Shown: one piece after another, positions 1 to 8,358 of the stretch
How the letters are laid out: the number at the start of each line of letters is the position of its first letter
Position numbering within the stretch: the stretch's first letter is position 1
Source of the DNA: Mariprofundus sp. EBB-1
Lineage (GTDB): Bacteria; Pseudomonadota; Zetaproteobacteria; Mariprofundales; Mariprofundaceae
Direction of reading: 5' to 3'
DNA: 41,559 nucleotides
NCBI RefSeq assembly: GCF_003665155.1
Contig: NZ_RCFQ01000028.1
Coordinates: 1 to 41,559 of the forward strand
Translations under genes and position numbers: made by a program
Notes under the pieces: model-generated
The model's database searches: none
What the model saw: the letters and a program-made list of their open reading frames with translations, nothing else
What the model was told of the DNA's origin: nothing

Positions 1-204
1 AACATTGGGATGATGAAGACCAGCCATAAGCTCGATCTCGGAGAGCAGTGCTTCCTTATAGTCATCATCGGTAATCTCTTTGATAGCAACGTGTTTTTGG
101 GAGAACTTCTCAAGAGCTTTGTAAACAACGCCAAAGCTACCGTGACCGAGCTTTGACTCAATCGTATATTTGCCGTTTAAAAAACTACTGCCGAGCTTTA
201 ACAT
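1..204 (-). CDS. Serine/threonine protein kinase, N-terminal fragment cut by window edge
   Basis: Reading leftwards from ATG at 204, 68 residues are visible before the window ends. They show the start of a Hanks-type kinase N-lobe: the glycine-rich nucleotide loop GHGSFGVVYKA (residues 20-30) and the ATP-anchoring lysine in VAIKEI (K42), followed by the alphaC region ending AGLHHPNV. There is no signal peptide, so the kinase domain is cytoplasmic. A strong Shine-Dalgarno (GGAAGGGG) sits 5 bases before the ATG. It lies 31 bases downstream of the small membrane protein gene and closes the minus-strand envelope cluster within this window, so it may phosphorylate or be regulated by products of the neighbouring genes (inference). 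The catalytic loop and any C-terminal sensor lie outside the window. Confidence 0.9.
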   Translation of the reverse strand, partial: MLKLGSSFLNGKYTIESKLGHGSFGVVYKALEKFSQKHVAIKEITDDDYKEALLSEIELMAGLHHPNV

Positions 205-235
205 TTAATCCCCTTCCATTTAAACATCTGTGCAA

Positions 236-862
236 TTACAACAAACCGCCCAGACTCAGGCAACCTGTTGCCACAACCAGCAGCCCAGCTACGGCGCGAA
301 AACCGAAATCATAAATCATACCTGACTGTCTGCCGAAGAAGAGTAGCAATAGAGCTACAAAAACAAATAACCCCACCCGCAGAGCAATAGTTTCAACCGA
401 CGAGTCTTTGACTAAAACCGGACCTTTTTCAAAATTATGTTCGGCGTCCAGTGTCACCGCAACATGGATGCTCCCCATAATACGATTAGTATGAAAGAAC
501 ATGGTATTATCAGGCACTTTCTCGATATATCTAACGGTTAAATCACCCGTCCGGTCATTTTCCTTTTGAAAATACCCCTGTCTGGTCAATGCAGTCAGCA
601 CCACCTCTTCAATACGTTTGGCAATCGAAGGATCAGTAGATGTCCGACCATTGATTTGCACCTTCACTTCAGACATTGCAAAGAAAGGGCGTTGTCCCGT
701 TTTTATATCACCTTCAATTGCTTCAACTACCTGACTGGTCAAAACCCCCTGAGGGCCAAGCAGCTGCATTCGCAGATCATGCACACTCTTTGCTGAAGCA
801 TCTGTAACAGCTACAGATAAGAGAAGAAACAGAAAGGCAATTCGAAGTAAGCTTACTGACAA
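236..862 (-). CDS. Exported protein with two C-terminal membrane helices, unknown function
   Basis: A 208-residue protein with an N-terminal signal-like hydrophobic stretch (about residues 5-23, ending near DASAKS), a periplasmic alpha/beta-looking middle (about 25-150) and two hydrophobic C-terminal segments (about 162-176 and 188-207). I do not recognise the family. The middle part, with a helix like IAKRIEEVVLTAL followed by GYF, is reminiscent of CsgG/LpoB-like envelope folds, but this is only a resemblance. The start is a TTG at 862 that overlaps the last 10 bases of the upstream gene, which suggests translational coupling; no ATG lies nearby in frame. It sits between the carboxypeptidase-regulatory-domain protein and the kinase. 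Confidence 0.75.
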   Translation of the reverse strand: MSVSLLRIAFLFLLLSVAVTDASAKSVHDLRMQLLGPQGVLTSQVVEAIEGDIKTGQRPFFAMSEVKVQINGRTSTDPSIAKRIEEVVLTALTRQGYFQKENDRTGDLTVRYIEKVPDNTMFFHTNRIMGSIHVAVTLDAEHNFEKGPVLVKDSSVETIALRVGLFVFVALLLLFFGRQSGMIYDFGFRAVAGLLVVATGCLSLGGLL

Positions 863-1686
863 CTTACATCACCACGATTGATTCTCCCCGTTTCAGAGAA
901 CCCAGGCAGTGAAATGTTTTTTGAGACATCGAAACCAGTCATGAATGCGTCATATGCACTTTTTGTTTCCTCAAACTTACCATATACCACCACATTGGCT
1001 CCGTATTTCTTACCCAACCGAACCAGTGTACGTTTATCAAAATCTGAATGGTTTTTTCGCTGAGTCTTGATCTCACTGTTGATCGCTTCAGAAATTTTTT
1101 CATCCCTGTTAACCATGCGAATATCTGTAGCGACAGTCATTTTCTGATTCATGTAAGTCATAAATTTAGTCACCACAAATGGCATAGCACAATTGGAAGT
1201 TTCATCCCAGAACACAAACATCATTTTACTGTTTTTATAGCCCTGCTCTTTAACCAGCTTCAGCAAATGGTCGGTCGCTTCTTGTGACCATTTCTTAAGA
1301 CTTACCACTCTTCCACCTTCACGATTTTCCATGCCTACATCAACTTGCTTGGTACCCGAATCAGGTATATTCAATTCCAACTGGTTTTTCAGATAACCTT
1401 TTGCTTTAACGGTCAGTGTTGCCTTGCCAGATCTGATATTTTTAATGGTGTAATCACCATACTCATCCGTTCGAACAACATGCTCCTGATTATCAGCATC
1501 AAGCAACTCAACCTTCGCACCTTCGAGTTGAATCGTATTGTCTTCCCGGTCATGCACTGTGCCGCGTACATTGGAAAAACAATCTTTAAAATATCCACAC
1601 GTCTGGCCCGCCATGGGCATTGCCGTTACCAACAGAGATAATGCCATCGCATATTGTGATATTTTCCTTATCCCGATTTTCATCAT
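853..1686 (-). CDS. Exported carboxypeptidase-regulatory-like domain protein with CsgG/LpoB-like C-terminus
   Basis: A 277-residue exported protein. Residues 1-28 are a signal peptide (cleavage likely after PMAGQ or just before). Residues 38-120 form a carboxypeptidase regulatory-like beta-sandwich: RGTVHDREDN, then GAKVELLDADNQ, TDEYGDYTIKNI and TLTVKAKGYLK follow the family pattern. The C-terminal half (about 130-250) contains a helix and the segment LGKKYGANVVVYGKF, which resembles CsgG/LpoB/FlgO-like domains (inference). Two adjacent ATGs exist (1686 and 1683); GGGAG lies about 7 bases before the first. A 288-base gap separates it from the AsmA/YdbH-like gene, so it may start its own transcript with the 208-residue gene and the kinase. 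Confidence 0.8.
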   Translation of the reverse strand: MMKIGIRKISQYAMALSLLVTAMPMAGQTCGYFKDCFSNVRGTVHDREDNTIQLEGAKVELLDADNQEHVVRTDEYGDYTIKNIRSGKATLTVKAKGYLKNQLELNIPDSGTKQVDVGMENREGGRVVSLKKWSQEATDHLLKLVKEQGYKNSKMMFVFWDETSNCAMPFVVTKFMTYMNQKMTVATDIRMVNRDEKISEAINSEIKTQRKNHSDFDKRTLVRLGKKYGANVVVYGKFEETKSAYDAFMTGFDVSKNISLPGFSETGRINRGDVSCQ

Positions 1687-1919
1687 GACTTACTCCCGAA
1701 ACTTTATTGTTATCCAACACACAGATCGCTACACAGAAAAAGTAACTATTAACACCTTTCCCTGATCATACTCCAAACATATATCATGTATCATTGCTGA
1801 GATAAAACGCGCCTGAACCCCTGCCCTAAGTGATTACATATCGATTTATAGACCAATATCGACATGATAACCACTCTTTTCTCAACAGATTGGAGTGATA
1901 AAAAAGCATAGAGAGCAGC

Positions 1920-1942
1920 ATACCTTAAAACTGGACAAAAAT
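1920..1942 (-). promoter_or_regulatory. Copy 1 of a 23-base extragenic element ending in GGACAAAAAT
   Basis: On the plus strand, positions 1920-1942 read ATACCT, seven variable bases, then GGACAAAAAT. The same arrangement with the same spacing recurs at 6972-6994 (19 of 23 bases identical), and the core recurs as an inverted repeat at 21588-21635. Here it lies about 33 bases beyond the stop of the AsmA/YdbH-like gene and about 230 bases upstream of the next minus-strand gene. It could be an operator or a 3'-end element. The rest of the gap (1687-1919) shows no convincing promoter or RNA gene. Confidence 0.4.
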
Positions 1943-1974
1943 GGTTCTGGCTTCACCGACCGTTCAATATACCA

Positions 1975-4314
1975 CTATTGCCCAATCAAATGGCCTACGG
2001 ATAGATTGTGAATCGGGATATGCATTTTACTGCCACCACTTGATTTTAGCACCACATCAACATCGGCATATTGATTTTGCAGCCTTGCATCGGTTGAGGA
2101 AGGCGCATAATGATATTTTTCCATCATCTGCTTTATATTTTGCAATGATGCTTTAGTTGCATCCGGGTCAAGCCAATCAATCAAATGATCCAAACTCTGA
2201 CGCTGAATATCAGGTACACTCAAGCGACCCGAGAGATCCCTGCCATCACTTTTTATGGTCGCATAGATATTTAATCGACTTGCTTCAGCCTGCCAATCGG
2301 GGTTGAGCCGAGCGCTATCAGCATGCAGCAACGAGAAACGTGCAAAAGCTTTGGGAAAAGACATCTCTTTGTCTGGTATGGAGAGCTGAAAATAACCGGA
2401 CACATTACCATCTAAAAATTTTCCCTGCTCCACTTTACCCAACAGTAGACCATCATCGAATTGCATCGCTAACTGTGAATCCGTCAGCTCAAAACCTTCC
2501 ATGGCCAGTAATTTAAAACTTAACGAACCGGGCAGCGATTTAGTTGAAACACGGCTCAGATCTGCACCATTCATCATGCGCCCCCTCTTCAAACTAAAGT
2601 CTGATAAATTCAACTGCTGTCTGAACGGCAAATCAAGCTCTCCACCCTGTAGATTCAAACCGTTAAGGTTCAAATTAAATTTTGAGACATTCATCTTACT
2701 CTGCAAATATACCTTGTCTGAACCACGCCCCTCAGACTTCCACTTCACTCTCCCTTCCCCCTCCATATCGGGCAGAAAATCACTCCAATACTTCAGCGCT
2801 GCCAGACTGCCCACTGACAGAGAGCCTTGCATCCGGCTTGAGCGATGGGCCAAACCACTATCATGCAGTGTGCCCTGAATTGTAGCATTCACTTCGCCCT
2901 CTATTAGCGTTAGATTCAGAGTAGTGAACTCGGTTCGATCAGACTGACGTATCCCTGTTGAGTCCAGGTGTCCAACCAATGCGGGCATACCCTGAATCGC
3001 AACATCAACATCGGCCGAAGTTTGCCAGTCAAGCTTTTTCAGATCGCTTAAATCCAATGTAGTCCGGGATAGTGTCAAAAGGTATTTCCCTGCTCTAAGC
3101 TGCTCTCCTGCTATGCTCGTCGACTCATCACCTATCAGCTTGATATCTGCCTTGCCCAGTATCACGCGGTCATTATCAATCTTTAGCGAATCAGCCATAA
3201 AATCAGCCAGCCACCGTTTCTCACCTAGCTTTATCAAACTGTTCATATCAAAATTATTAAGGGCCATTCCCCCACTCTCTGCAACACTCAGACCACCACG
3301 TAAATGACCAGTGAACTGAATTTCTTCAGGTATTGTGATTCCCCAAGTTTGTGGATCGGGTATCGAAAGTTTGAGTGCGAGATCATCACTCTCCAGCAGG
3401 GATATCTTATTCTGCATGCGCCATTTCACCGGACCGGTAAGCTCAGCAACACCATCATTTGCCGTTTTCAGCAGGAGCAGTTTTAAGAGCAAAGTAGCCT
3501 CATTAATACCATACCTGAAATCATCGGCATCTAGCTCAACATGCTGGAAACGGGAGAGCTGGGGAGCTAATTCTGCTAACAGATGTATATAGGGATCGAC
3601 ATCACTCTTTACTAAAATATGAGTAATCGACACATCAGGTTGAGAGAAAATCGCTTCTATCTGTAAACCTGTAACCATGAGCTCCGTCGCCTCATTTTTT
3701 ATAGCCAGTTCGGGCATATCTAAACGCCCTTGTGACAAGGCAAGACTGAATACAGTTTGCACAGAGCCGGTTAAAGGTTCCTGTTGTTCATCCTCTTGCC
3801 ACTGCCCTTGCCCCTGCAGTGAAACGTTAATCATTTCCTGTTTAGCATGAACAACCAGTTCAACAGAGCCCTTATAACTGCCCCGACCTGCCTCAATGTG
3901 CATCATATCAATATGTGAACGTTCGGGAATCAGGGCAAGTAAGCTCGGATCAATGGACATTGTATCTATTGATGCGTCCTTATTGGCATCAAACATTGAG
4001 GCATCAACAGAAAACATGGCTTCTGCCACATGCAGATCACCCACAAGCAGGTAAGATATATCTGTTAAATCAACGCCAGCACCATTTTTCTCCAGATGCA
4101 TATAATCAACCGCAATACCATCCCACCAACTGAATGCAGTCACTTCCCCATAAGAGAGAACTAGACCTTGCTGTTGTGCATAAGAGAGGATTTCTTGGCG
4201 AACGCGTTCATTGTTTAAACATGTTTTGGTAAACAGCAATGGAACAAGGAAGAGAAATAACAGTGGCAAAAACCACCACCATTTTTTTAATCGAACTGTT
4301 TTTTTCTCAACCAA
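1975..4314 (-). CDS. AsmA/YdbH-like large envelope protein
   Basis: A 779-residue protein with one N-terminal membrane helix (about residues 11-30, rich in F, L and P, after KKWWW) followed by about 740 residues of alternating beta-strand-like sequence with no enzymatic motif. The size, single anchor and many repeats of short strands resemble AsmA-like proteins such as YdbH, which bridge inner and outer membranes and are implicated in phospholipid transport. The assignment to YdbH specifically is inference. It reads from TTG at 4314; an in-frame stop lies five codons upstream and there is no clear Shine-Dalgarno, so the start rests only on the anchor beginning directly after it. It follows the FecR gene by 38 bases and is probably in the same transcript. 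Confidence 0.65.
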   Translation of the reverse strand: MVEKKTVRLKKWWWFLPLLFLFLVPLLFTKTCLNNERVRQEILSYAQQQGLVLSYGEVTAFSWWDGIAVDYMHLEKNGAGVDLTDISYLLVGDLHVAEAMFSVDASMFDANKDASIDTMSIDPSLLALIPERSHIDMMHIEAGRGSYKGSVELVVHAKQEMINVSLQGQGQWQEDEQQEPLTGSVQTVFSLALSQGRLDMPELAIKNEATELMVTGLQIEAIFSQPDVSITHILVKSDVDPYIHLLAELAPQLSRFQHVELDADDFRYGINEATLLLKLLLLKTANDGVAELTGPVKWRMQNKISLLESDDLALKLSIPDPQTWGITIPEEIQFTGHLRGGLSVAESGGMALNNFDMNSLIKLGEKRWLADFMADSLKIDNDRVILGKADIKLIGDESTSIAGEQLRAGKYLLTLSRTTLDLSDLKKLDWQTSADVDVAIQGMPALVGHLDSTGIRQSDRTEFTTLNLTLIEGEVNATIQGTLHDSGLAHRSSRMQGSLSVGSLAALKYWSDFLPDMEGEGRVKWKSEGRGSDKVYLQSKMNVSKFNLNLNGLNLQGGELDLPFRQQLNLSDFSLKRGRMMNGADLSRVSTKSLPGSLSFKLLAMEGFELTDSQLAMQFDDGLLLGKVEQGKFLDGNVSGYFQLSIPDKEMSFPKAFARFSLLHADSARLNPDWQAEASRLNIYATIKSDGRDLSGRLSVPDIQRQSLDHLIDWLDPDATKASLQNIKQMMEKYHYAPSSTDARLQNQYADVDVVLKSSGGSKMHIPIHNLSVGHLIGQ

Positions 4315-4352
4315 GAGAAACGCTTTTCAAAAACGCATCGTAAATAATCACA

Positions 4353-5105
4353 TCAATGCCGCTGTATTGCCTGGCTCCACTCATCCCAGTGAACCTGTTG
4401 ACGCTCGCTTTTATCAATGTCATGCACCTGCCATGAACCATCTTTAGATATAACAATCTGCTGCATCGCTTTAATAATCTGCATCCACTCTTTCAGTGTA
4501 ACCTCTTTCGGCCCTTGTACCTCATGTGGCCCTGCTATTTCTACAGGTTCATTCACATGTCGTGTGTTCATCTCCTGCTGCAATGAAGGCCGCACGGTTG
4601 TTTGTAATTGTTGTTCACCACTAACTTCTACAGCTCCCCGGTAAACATTCAGGGTCGCACTGTTTTTATCTGCATGCAGACTGAATATTGTGCCACGTAC
4701 CGTGGCATGAGCCAGTTTATTGCTCACCTCAAAAGAGGAGTCTTCATCCAGCTTCTCGATCTCAGCCCAGAGGTCACCTTCCATCAGATCAAGCTCGCTT
4801 ACCTTTTTTTCACCCTCTTCAAATACCCGCTGAAAATCAACGGTAGTTTCAGGCCCCAGTCGAATTTTCTGCGTTTCATGGATGACGATCTCTGCCAGAG
4901 ATTTCTCAAAAGTACGTACCCGCTCACCGGTAATCACCTTTTCCTGCTCTTTTAACCCTTTCCAATGCCCAGCAACAGAACGTTTATTTGCTTCACCCTT
5001 AATAATGGTAACCAGGCCATTGTTATCTTCAGCAATGGCAAGCCCTGAAAAACCGATTAACAGTGACATCAGTGCAATAACTATAAATTTGCTACGACAT
5101 TGCAT
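4353..5105 (-). CDS. Periplasmic FecR-domain protein
   Basis: A 250-residue protein with a signal peptide (about residues 1-25, ending SGLAIA). The FecR core is clear: GERVRTFEKSLAEIVI, then IRLGPETTVDF, LMEGDLWAEI, a VSNKLAHATVRGTIFSL segment, and NVYRGAVEVS (about residues 58-165). Classical FecR is an inner-membrane anti-sigma protein with a cytoplasmic N-terminus. This one lacks that N-terminal region and is simply exported, as in the FecR-domain proteins that accompany TPR and caspase-like proteins. The C-terminus has a helix (KEWMQIIKAMQQIV) of unknown role. GGAG lies 9 bases before the ATG. It follows the TPR gene by 18 bases in an apparent four-gene operon (LPP20 protein, TPR, FecR, AsmA/YdbH-like). 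No sigma factor gene is near. Confidence 0.88.
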   Translation of the reverse strand: MQCRSKFIVIALMSLLIGFSGLAIAEDNNGLVTIIKGEANKRSVAGHWKGLKEQEKVITGERVRTFEKSLAEIVIHETQKIRLGPETTVDFQRVFEEGEKKVSELDLMEGDLWAEIEKLDEDSSFEVSNKLAHATVRGTIFSLHADKNSATLNVYRGAVEVSGEQQLQTTVRPSLQQEMNTRHVNEPVEIAGPHEVQGPKEVTLKEWMQIIKAMQQIVISKDGSWQVHDIDKSERQQVHWDEWSQAIQRH

Positions 5106-5123
5106 TATTCAAATCTCCGGTAA

Positions 5124-5858
5124 TCAGGTTTGTTTTGTCTCAAGCAGTTCCAGGCTACGTAGCAACACCTTCAAATCCTCTTCCCGCACTACAAATTCTG
5201 TCAATACTTTACCTACTGTATCTACGTCGTGATTCTTTGATAGCATAAACTGTAAACATTTATTGATCGACTCCTGTTCCATCTCGATCACATGAGACTC
5301 CAGGATACGTACCACATCATCATAATCCTGTTGCACATAACTGCGTTTCGCCTGATGCCAGCGCCACTTCCTCAGAAAATAACGCCAGATAGAATTAAAC
5401 GAGGTGCCCAACCAGATGCTCAGTACAAACACGATCAAATCACCTATTTTATCTTTCATAATACTATCCCACTCTTGAGCCTCCTCGCTCTCAGTGAGTG
5501 TTCTTACCCGTCGAATATGTTCTATAAAGCTTTGTGCCATCCTATTTTCAGGATTAAAGGAAAGAGCATCCATCAAATATGTTTCAGAAAGATCTTTGTT
5601 GCCTGTGAAATAGAGTGATTTTCCATATAGTGCTGCAAGCATCGAATTCTCAGGGAAAAGAATAATCGCTCGAGACAACAACTGATTGGCGTGATCATAC
5701 TCTCCATAATCGATAAACTTCCCTCCTCCCACGACAGCTCTATTCTCATTTTTCAAATACTTTTCTAAATCCCCCTCAGACAATACCTCAGCATGCGCAA
5801 TTGAGCTGAGGCATAACAAAACAAACAGCCCCACAAAATAGATTAACCTATTCACCAT
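5124..5858 (-). CDS. TPR-like membrane protein
   Basis: About 244 residues. An N-terminal signal sequence ends near SSIAHA. Residues about 45-115 contain TPR-like helices (YGEYDHANQLLSRAIILFPEN, then LYFTGNKDLSETYLMDALSFNPEN). A central membrane helix (about IGDLIVFVLSIWLGTSF) is followed by a basic cytoplasmic-looking stretch (RYFLRKWRWHQAKRSY) and a helical tail. I chose the ATG at 5858; a TTG two codons upstream is also in frame. The start lies three bases beyond the stop of the LPP20 gene, so translation is probably coupled. It likely acts as a periplasmic scaffold joined to a small cytoplasmic domain, next to the FecR protein. Confidence 0.75.
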   Translation of the reverse strand: MVNRLIYFVGLFVLLCLSSIAHAEVLSEGDLEKYLKNENRAVVGGGKFIDYGEYDHANQLLSRAIILFPENSMLAALYGKSLYFTGNKDLSETYLMDALSFNPENRMAQSFIEHIRRVRTLTESEEAQEWDSIMKDKIGDLIVFVLSIWLGTSFNSIWRYFLRKWRWHQAKRSYVQQDYDDVVRILESHVIEMEQESINKCLQFMLSKNHDVDTVGKVLTEFVVREEDLKVLLRSLELLETKQT

Positions 5859-5860
5859 GA

Positions 5861-6871
5861 TCAATCAGCCAACACAATCATAATCTTGGCCTTTTTATCC
5901 AAACCACCTTGTTGAATCACTGCGACGAATCGTTTTACGCCAGCCTCATCAAGCACCAAATCAGAGCGTTTAGATTTGTACGTCGAAGTGGCTTTAATCA
6001 CCAAAGGTTTATTGGCAACCCGGTCGCTCGTCATTGCATCGTTCACATTCATTTCGTAGGAGAATGGCATTCGATTTCGAACCACCTCATATGTAGTATT
6101 TTTGTTAGGATATAATTTTCTACCTTCATGATCCCGTATCAAAGGCAACATCGCTGCACTAAAAGTTGGTAGGTGAGATGCATCAATTACAATTCCGGTA
6201 AAGCCACTGACCTCTTCGTATGCCCTGATTGCGCTTTGCATTAACGTAGAAGCGAGCTGATCTCCTTTTTCAGAAAAAGTTTCCATCAATTGTTTAGCCA
6301 GCTTCAACTGCGAATCATCTTCAATCTTTATCTCCGGCACAATTCCAGCATGAGCCTCTCCAACTAAACCATACTCAGCCAAATAGCTAGCCAGCTCTTG
6401 CATTCGTTCAGAGAAATCAACCTTGCTAGACCTATTATCTCCCACTCTTTTATAATATTCTTCTTCAGAGATTAATGCTGAAAACATTTGGCCCGCAACA
6501 GGCATCACAAGTCTCACTTCGCATGATCCATCAGACATCAAACTGCGGTTTTCTTCACGGGCTCCTTTCACCAATCCCTTTACAGCCGACCGAATAAGAT
6601 CACTCTCTACCATCGCATCTTTGACCAACGTAACACTATCGACCCGAACCCCTTGGGAGGTCTCCAGCAGATTGCGCAATGCATCTAGTTTAGCGGCTCT
6701 ACAAGCCAGAGCATTTCCCTGGGCCTTGCTGATAGCACGCTCAGGAGGCACACCAATACCAATTGCTGATATTTCGCCACGCTTCCAGTCCATGCCCGTC
6801 ATTTGTTCTGCAGAGCTTATCGATGAACCCATCATCATTAATAAAAATAACGCCAAAATACTTTTCATCAT
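5861..6871 (-). CDS. LPP20-domain exported protein with C-terminal GIVIDA domain (paralogue B)
   Basis: A 336-residue exported protein with a signal peptide ending near ISSAEQ. Residues 28-130 match the LPP20 type: DWKRGEISAIGIGVPPER, ACRAAKLDALRNLLETSQG, then VTLVKDAMVESDLI and DGSCEVRL. After a helical linker, a C-terminal domain of about 105 residues (TGIVIDAS to KIMIVLAD) matches the C-termini of the paralogues at 18613, 21741 and 11770. LPP20-like domains occur in outer-membrane-associated proteins and flagellar FlgT; no enzymatic role is evident. Start codons at 6871 and 6868 are both possible; GGGAG suits the second slightly better. A promoter candidate lies just upstream. It is the first gene of an LPP20-TPR-FecR-AsmA operon. 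Confidence 0.8.
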   Translation of the reverse strand: MMKSILALFLLMMMGSSISSAEQMTGMDWKRGEISAIGIGVPPERAISKAQGNALACRAAKLDALRNLLETSQGVRVDSVTLVKDAMVESDLIRSAVKGLVKGAREENRSLMSDGSCEVRLVMPVAGQMFSALISEEEYYKRVGDNRSSKVDFSERMQELASYLAEYGLVGEAHAGIVPEIKIEDDSQLKLAKQLMETFSEKGDQLASTLMQSAIRAYEEVSGFTGIVIDASHLPTFSAAMLPLIRDHEGRKLYPNKNTTYEVVRNRMPFSYEMNVNDAMTSDRVANKPLVIKATSTYKSKRSDLVLDEAGVKRFVAVIQQGGLDKKAKIMIVLAD

Positions 6872-6894
6872 TTCACTCCCATCGAAGGACCTTT

Positions 6895-6922
6895 AATATA
6901 GACAATATCTTTTAAACATCAA
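6895..6922 (-). promoter_or_regulatory. Sigma70-like promoter candidate for the LPP20-TPR-FecR operon
   Basis: On the minus strand, TTGATG (6922-6917) and TATATT (6900-6895) are separated by 16 bases, about 24 bases before the first start codon. Spacing is one short of ideal and the -35 box matches 4 of 6 consensus bases. Confidence 0.45.
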
Positions 6923-6971
6923 TTCAAGCTAAAAATCAGAAACTTAGACAACAGGCTCAACATGGCAAAAG

Positions 6972-6994
6972 ATACCTGCTAACAGGACAAAAAT
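6972..6994 (-). promoter_or_regulatory. Copy 2 of the 23-base extragenic element
   Basis: Positions 6972-6994 read ATACCT, seven variable bases, GGACAAAAAT on the plus strand, 19 of 23 identical to 1920-1942 with no gaps. It lies 22 bases past the stop of the small lipoprotein gene and about 50 bases upstream of the -35 box of the LPP20 operon promoter. That placement suits an upstream activator site or a 3'-end element. Confidence 0.4.
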
Positions 6995-7016
6995 AGAAAA
7001 CTTTATTTCAGCAGCA

Positions 7017-7514
7017 CTATCCGCTCGGTTGCTCAACGGTATCACATGCAAACATGTAGCCGGGGAGTTGCTCAGCCAACATGTCAGCTGAAATAGTATA
7101 GCTCTGCAGGCTCATCTGCTCATCAACCAAACGTGCTTTACCATCACGTACCGTAGCCTGACAGATTGAAGTGATTTGAACTGGAGGGGAAAAATCACTA
7201 TTTTTCGTTCGAAATTCATACAAATCACTCACACCCGACTTCGCTCCCAGTCTCACATGCTCCAAAGCACCGGCACATATATCCTGAGCATCTGCGTGGC
7301 TGACTCGTGACGCCATCACCGCCCAGCGCTGAGCCGATATATTCGCCGGTTTTATCGCCTTGCCTGTAAGATGCAACACCCCATCAGCACAAGAGATAAA
7401 TGCCTTATCATAAGATGGAATTAGATCATCATGAACTATTTCTCCCTGTTGATCGGAGCAAGCAATTAACGGTAGCGTCAGTAGCAATGAGAAAAGTGTT
7501 TTCATCTTATTCAT
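7017..7514 (-). CDS. Small lipoprotein, unknown function
   Basis: A 165-residue protein with a lipoprotein signal: LTLPLIAC places the lipid-modified cysteine at residue 19, followed by SDQQ, so Lol sorting to the outer membrane is expected (no Asp at +2). The mature part has several cysteines (near residues 42, 80, 116 and 157) that could form disulfides in the periplasm. I do not recognise a family. Its ATG shares one base with the stop of hepT (TAATG), so it is translated from the same message as the caspase-mntA-hepT genes. Why a lipoprotein follows a toxin-antitoxin pair is unclear; it may belong with the caspase upstream. Confidence 0.75.
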   Translation of the reverse strand: MNKMKTLFSLLLTLPLIACSDQQGEIVHDDLIPSYDKAFISCADGVLHLTGKAIKPANISAQRWAVMASRVSHADAQDICAGALEHVRLGAKSGVSDLYEFRTKNSDFSPPVQITSICQATVRDGKARLVDEQMSLQSYTISADMLAEQLPGYMFACDTVEQPSG

Positions 7515-7930
7515 TAAGCTGCAACTGCATCCATCATGATCCGACTAAAGCCTAAAAGGTCATCAAGGTGGTTTTCAATCACCCTTTTCATCAGCTCAAT
7601 ATCCAATGTCTGGTATTGATGAACCAGTGTATTTCGGAATCCCACCATACCCGTTAATTTTGCTGCCAGTTCTTCTGAAATCAGCTGCTCACGTGCTAAT
7701 ACCTCAAAACTTTCTCGGCTAGCTTTAACCAAACCCAATTTTTTTACTCTGATAACATGATTGGCCATATCAATACACTGCTCGCATGCACGCTGTAAAT
7801 TCACGGCAATAGCATCTTGTTTCATATAGTCTTTTTCAAACACAATATCCGATGGTGCCGCGTAATAGTTGCGAATCTGTGCAATACATCGCTCAAGGCT
7901 CTCTTTCTTATTGAATACAACATCATTCAT
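7514..7930 (-). CDS. hepT: HepT-like HEPN ribonuclease toxin
   Basis: A 138-residue all-helical protein of the HepT (DUF86) HEPN family. The RNase motif RX4HXY is intact: R99-NTLV-H104-Q-Y106. In studied MntA/HepT systems this toxin cleaves RNA and is silenced when its partner AMPylates the tyrosine of this motif. Length is typical. Its ATG overlaps the mntA stop by 4 bases (ATGA). The pair sits inside a run of envelope genes rather than alone, which is unusual. It could have inserted passively or act as a downstream output of the caspase locus. Confidence 0.93.
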   Translation of the reverse strand: MNDVVFNKKESLERCIAQIRNYYAAPSDIVFEKDYMKQDAIAVNLQRACEQCIDMANHVIRVKKLGLVKASRESFEVLAREQLISEELAAKLTGMVGFRNTLVHQYQTLDIELMKRVIENHLDDLLGFSRIMMDAVAA

Positions 7931-8358
7931 TGCTGGTAAAATACTCCCGTTCTTTGTGCATCAATCAGAATGGATGCCCTCTCTTCATTAAGTTTTTGAT
8001 AATAGGATGCCGTCATCATTTCAAATTCAGCAGCGGCATTTTCATCTCTGCAATCCATTCTGCGCTCTGCCAAAATAATCTCTTTCTGCAATACCGTGGA
8101 AACTTGTCGAAGATTGATCAGATCCACATTTCGTTTGAACAGTTTCTCCAGTTCAAACTGCAACGGACTCATCTGCAGCGACTTCGACTCTTTGGCCTTT
8201 TTATGAGGGAGTAACAGTGCGATATCCACATCACTCTCCTCTCGCATATATTCAGTACCCCATGAACCAAAGAGATATATTGCCTGCACATCAGGAAAAT
8301 GGCTAGTTACAGCCTCAATAAGTTTATCTTCCACGTGATTATCCAACACCTTTATCAT
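7927..8358 (-). CDS. mntA: MntA-like nucleotidyltransferase antitoxin
   Basis: A 143-residue protein with the minimal nucleotidyltransferase signature GSX10DXD: G31-S32, then D43-V-D45 in GSWGTEYMREESDVDIALLL. MntA proteins transfer AMP to the active-site tyrosine of HepT and so neutralise it. The start ATG overlaps the stop of the caspase gene by 4 bases (ATGA at 8355-8358), so antitoxin translation is expected to depend on ribosomes finishing the caspase gene. This is an order and coupling that ties the toxin-antitoxin balance to caspase expression (inference). hepT follows, also by a 4-base overlap. Confidence 0.93.
   Translation of the reverse strand: MIKVLDNHVEDKLIEAVTSHFPDVQAIYLFGSWGTEYMREESDVDIALLLPHKKAKESKSLQMSPLQFELEKLFKRNVDLINLRQVSTVLQKEIILAERRMDCRDENAAAEFEMMTASYYQKLNEERASILIDAQRTGVFYQQ

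Noticed and set aside
2501-3592. Several plus-strand frames across the AsmA/YdbH-like gene
   Set aside because: They are antisense to a long continuous frame with envelope-protein features and show no domain.
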